DNA of 5,421 nt, from assembly GCA_016927125.1 (NCBI GenBank), contig JAFGNG010000242.1:1-5421 (forward strand), given 5' to 3'. Below the pieces are notes generated by a model that was not told the origin of the DNA, did not search any database, and worked only from the letters and a program-made list of their open reading frames with translations. This document shows, piece by piece, positions 5,062-5,421 of this stretch (position 1 is the stretch's first letter; each line of letters opens with the position of its first letter). A program made the position numbers and the translations under genes. The stretch comes from Planctomycetota bacterium (lineage in GTDB: Bacteria; Planctomycetota; SZUA-567; JAFGNG01).

Positions 5062-5421
5062 ATGGGCGAAGAAGACGAATGGTTGGCCGGGCCGGGAAGC
5101 CAGGGTTTGGTCAGCGTGATTACCCCTGCCTATAACCACGGCCGTTTCCTCGGCGAAATGCTGGAATCGGTAATGGGACAGACCTATAACCCGGTCGAAG
5201 CTGTCATTGTAGATGATGGTTCCACTGATGATACCGCGACCGTGGCGCAATCCCTGGCTAAGCAATACGGCGAGAAGCGCATCCGCTTTTTTCAGGGTAA
5301 GCACCAGGGCTCCCAAAAGACCCGCAACCGGGCGCTGGCGCAGTGCCGAGGAGAGTTTATCCAGCTCCTGGATTCTGATGATCTTATTCACAAAGACAAG
5401 TTCCGCCTGCAGGTTGCAGTG
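5062..5421 (+). CDS. Family 2 glycosyltransferase, N-terminal part (runs off right edge)
   Basis: The first 120 codons of a GT-A fold, inverting, GT2-type glycosyltransferase are present; the acceptor part lies beyond the window. After a short polar N-terminus comes VSVITPAYNHGRFL (residues 17-30), the nucleotide-binding strand and loop; LESVMGQTY at 34-42; VIVDDGSTDDT at 48-58 with Asp51/Asp52; then a helix, KTRNRALAQCRGEFIQLLD, with the metal-binding DSDD at 104-107. The family transfers sugars from nucleotide-sugar donors to lipid, polysaccharide or protein acceptors at the cytoplasmic face; donor and acceptor cannot be told here. The start at 5062 is chosen for its ribosome site; an in-frame ATG at 5041 would add seven residues and overlap the pgsA stop codon. 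The tight spacing indicates co-transcription, and perhaps translational coupling, with pgsA. Confidence 0.9.
   Translation, partial: MGEEDEWLAGPGSQGLVSVITPAYNHGRFLGEMLESVMGQTYNPVEAVIVDDGSTDDTATVAQSLAKQYGEKRIRFFQGKHQGSQKTRNRALAQCRGEFIQLLDSDDLIHKDKFRLQVAV

Noticed and set aside
4321..5391. Long minus-strand open frame (356 codons) opposite pgsA and the glycosyltransferase
   Set aside because: It lies entirely antisense to two genes with complete catalytic signatures, its translation is Arg/Ala/Ser-rich without domain-like pattern, and its start lies inside the glycosyltransferase. It is a mirror frame of the real genes.

Overview
The window looks like ordinary bacterial chromosome of moderate GC from a Gram-negative-type cell: there is a lipoprotein with an OmpA peptidoglycan-binding domain, a signal-peptide protein and a phosphatidyltransferase. 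Several proteins have a style I associate with the PVC group (Planctomycetota, Lentisphaerota, Verrucomicrobiota) and nearby candidate phyla: a HEAT-repeat protein ending in an FGxDxxRWxxWW motif, a small 'RLAVYDF...LKAARN' membrane protein, and a helix-turn-helix protein with a long acidic linker. This placement is inferred from protein style only and is weak. I see no insertion sequence, phage gene, CRISPR array, tRNA or rRNA.

Layout. Left of about 4350, all genes read on the minus strand. In transcription order they are a secreted HEAT-repeat protein (3176-4294), a small membrane-anchored protein (2536-2877), a membrane-tethered HTH-domain protein (1290-2402), an OmpA-domain lipoprotein (265-1119) and the start of a small coiled-coil protein running off the left edge (1-167). 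Right of a 147-bp divergent intergenic region, two genes read on the plus strand: a CDP-alcohol phosphatidyltransferase of PgsA type (4442-5044) and, overlapping or directly adjoining it, the first 120 codons of a family 2 glycosyltransferase (from 5062).

Transcription signals. A good sigma70-like promoter (4355-4383, minus) fits the HEAT gene. A hairpin plus T-tract (2972-3012, minus) ends its roughly 200-nt 3' region. A second promoter (2940-2969, minus) directly follows and fits the small membrane protein, possibly with the HTH gene behind it. A perfect 10-bp hairpin with a T-tract (202-237, minus) ends the OmpA gene. A near-consensus TTGACA/TATAAT pair with short spacing (4407-4433, plus) lies almost on the pgsA start codon, and both boxes sit between the arms of a perfect 10-bp inverted repeat (4387-4396 / 4435-4444).

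How the genes may work together. The four complete minus-strand genes all encode proteins predicted to be exported or membrane-attached, so an envelope-related role is reasonable but unproven. The plus-strand pair suggests phospholipid head-group synthesis next to a sugar transfer step. No established defence or mobile system is visible. The least explained items are the HTH-linker-membrane protein, the inverted repeat around the pgsA start, and the structured 3' region of the HEAT gene.
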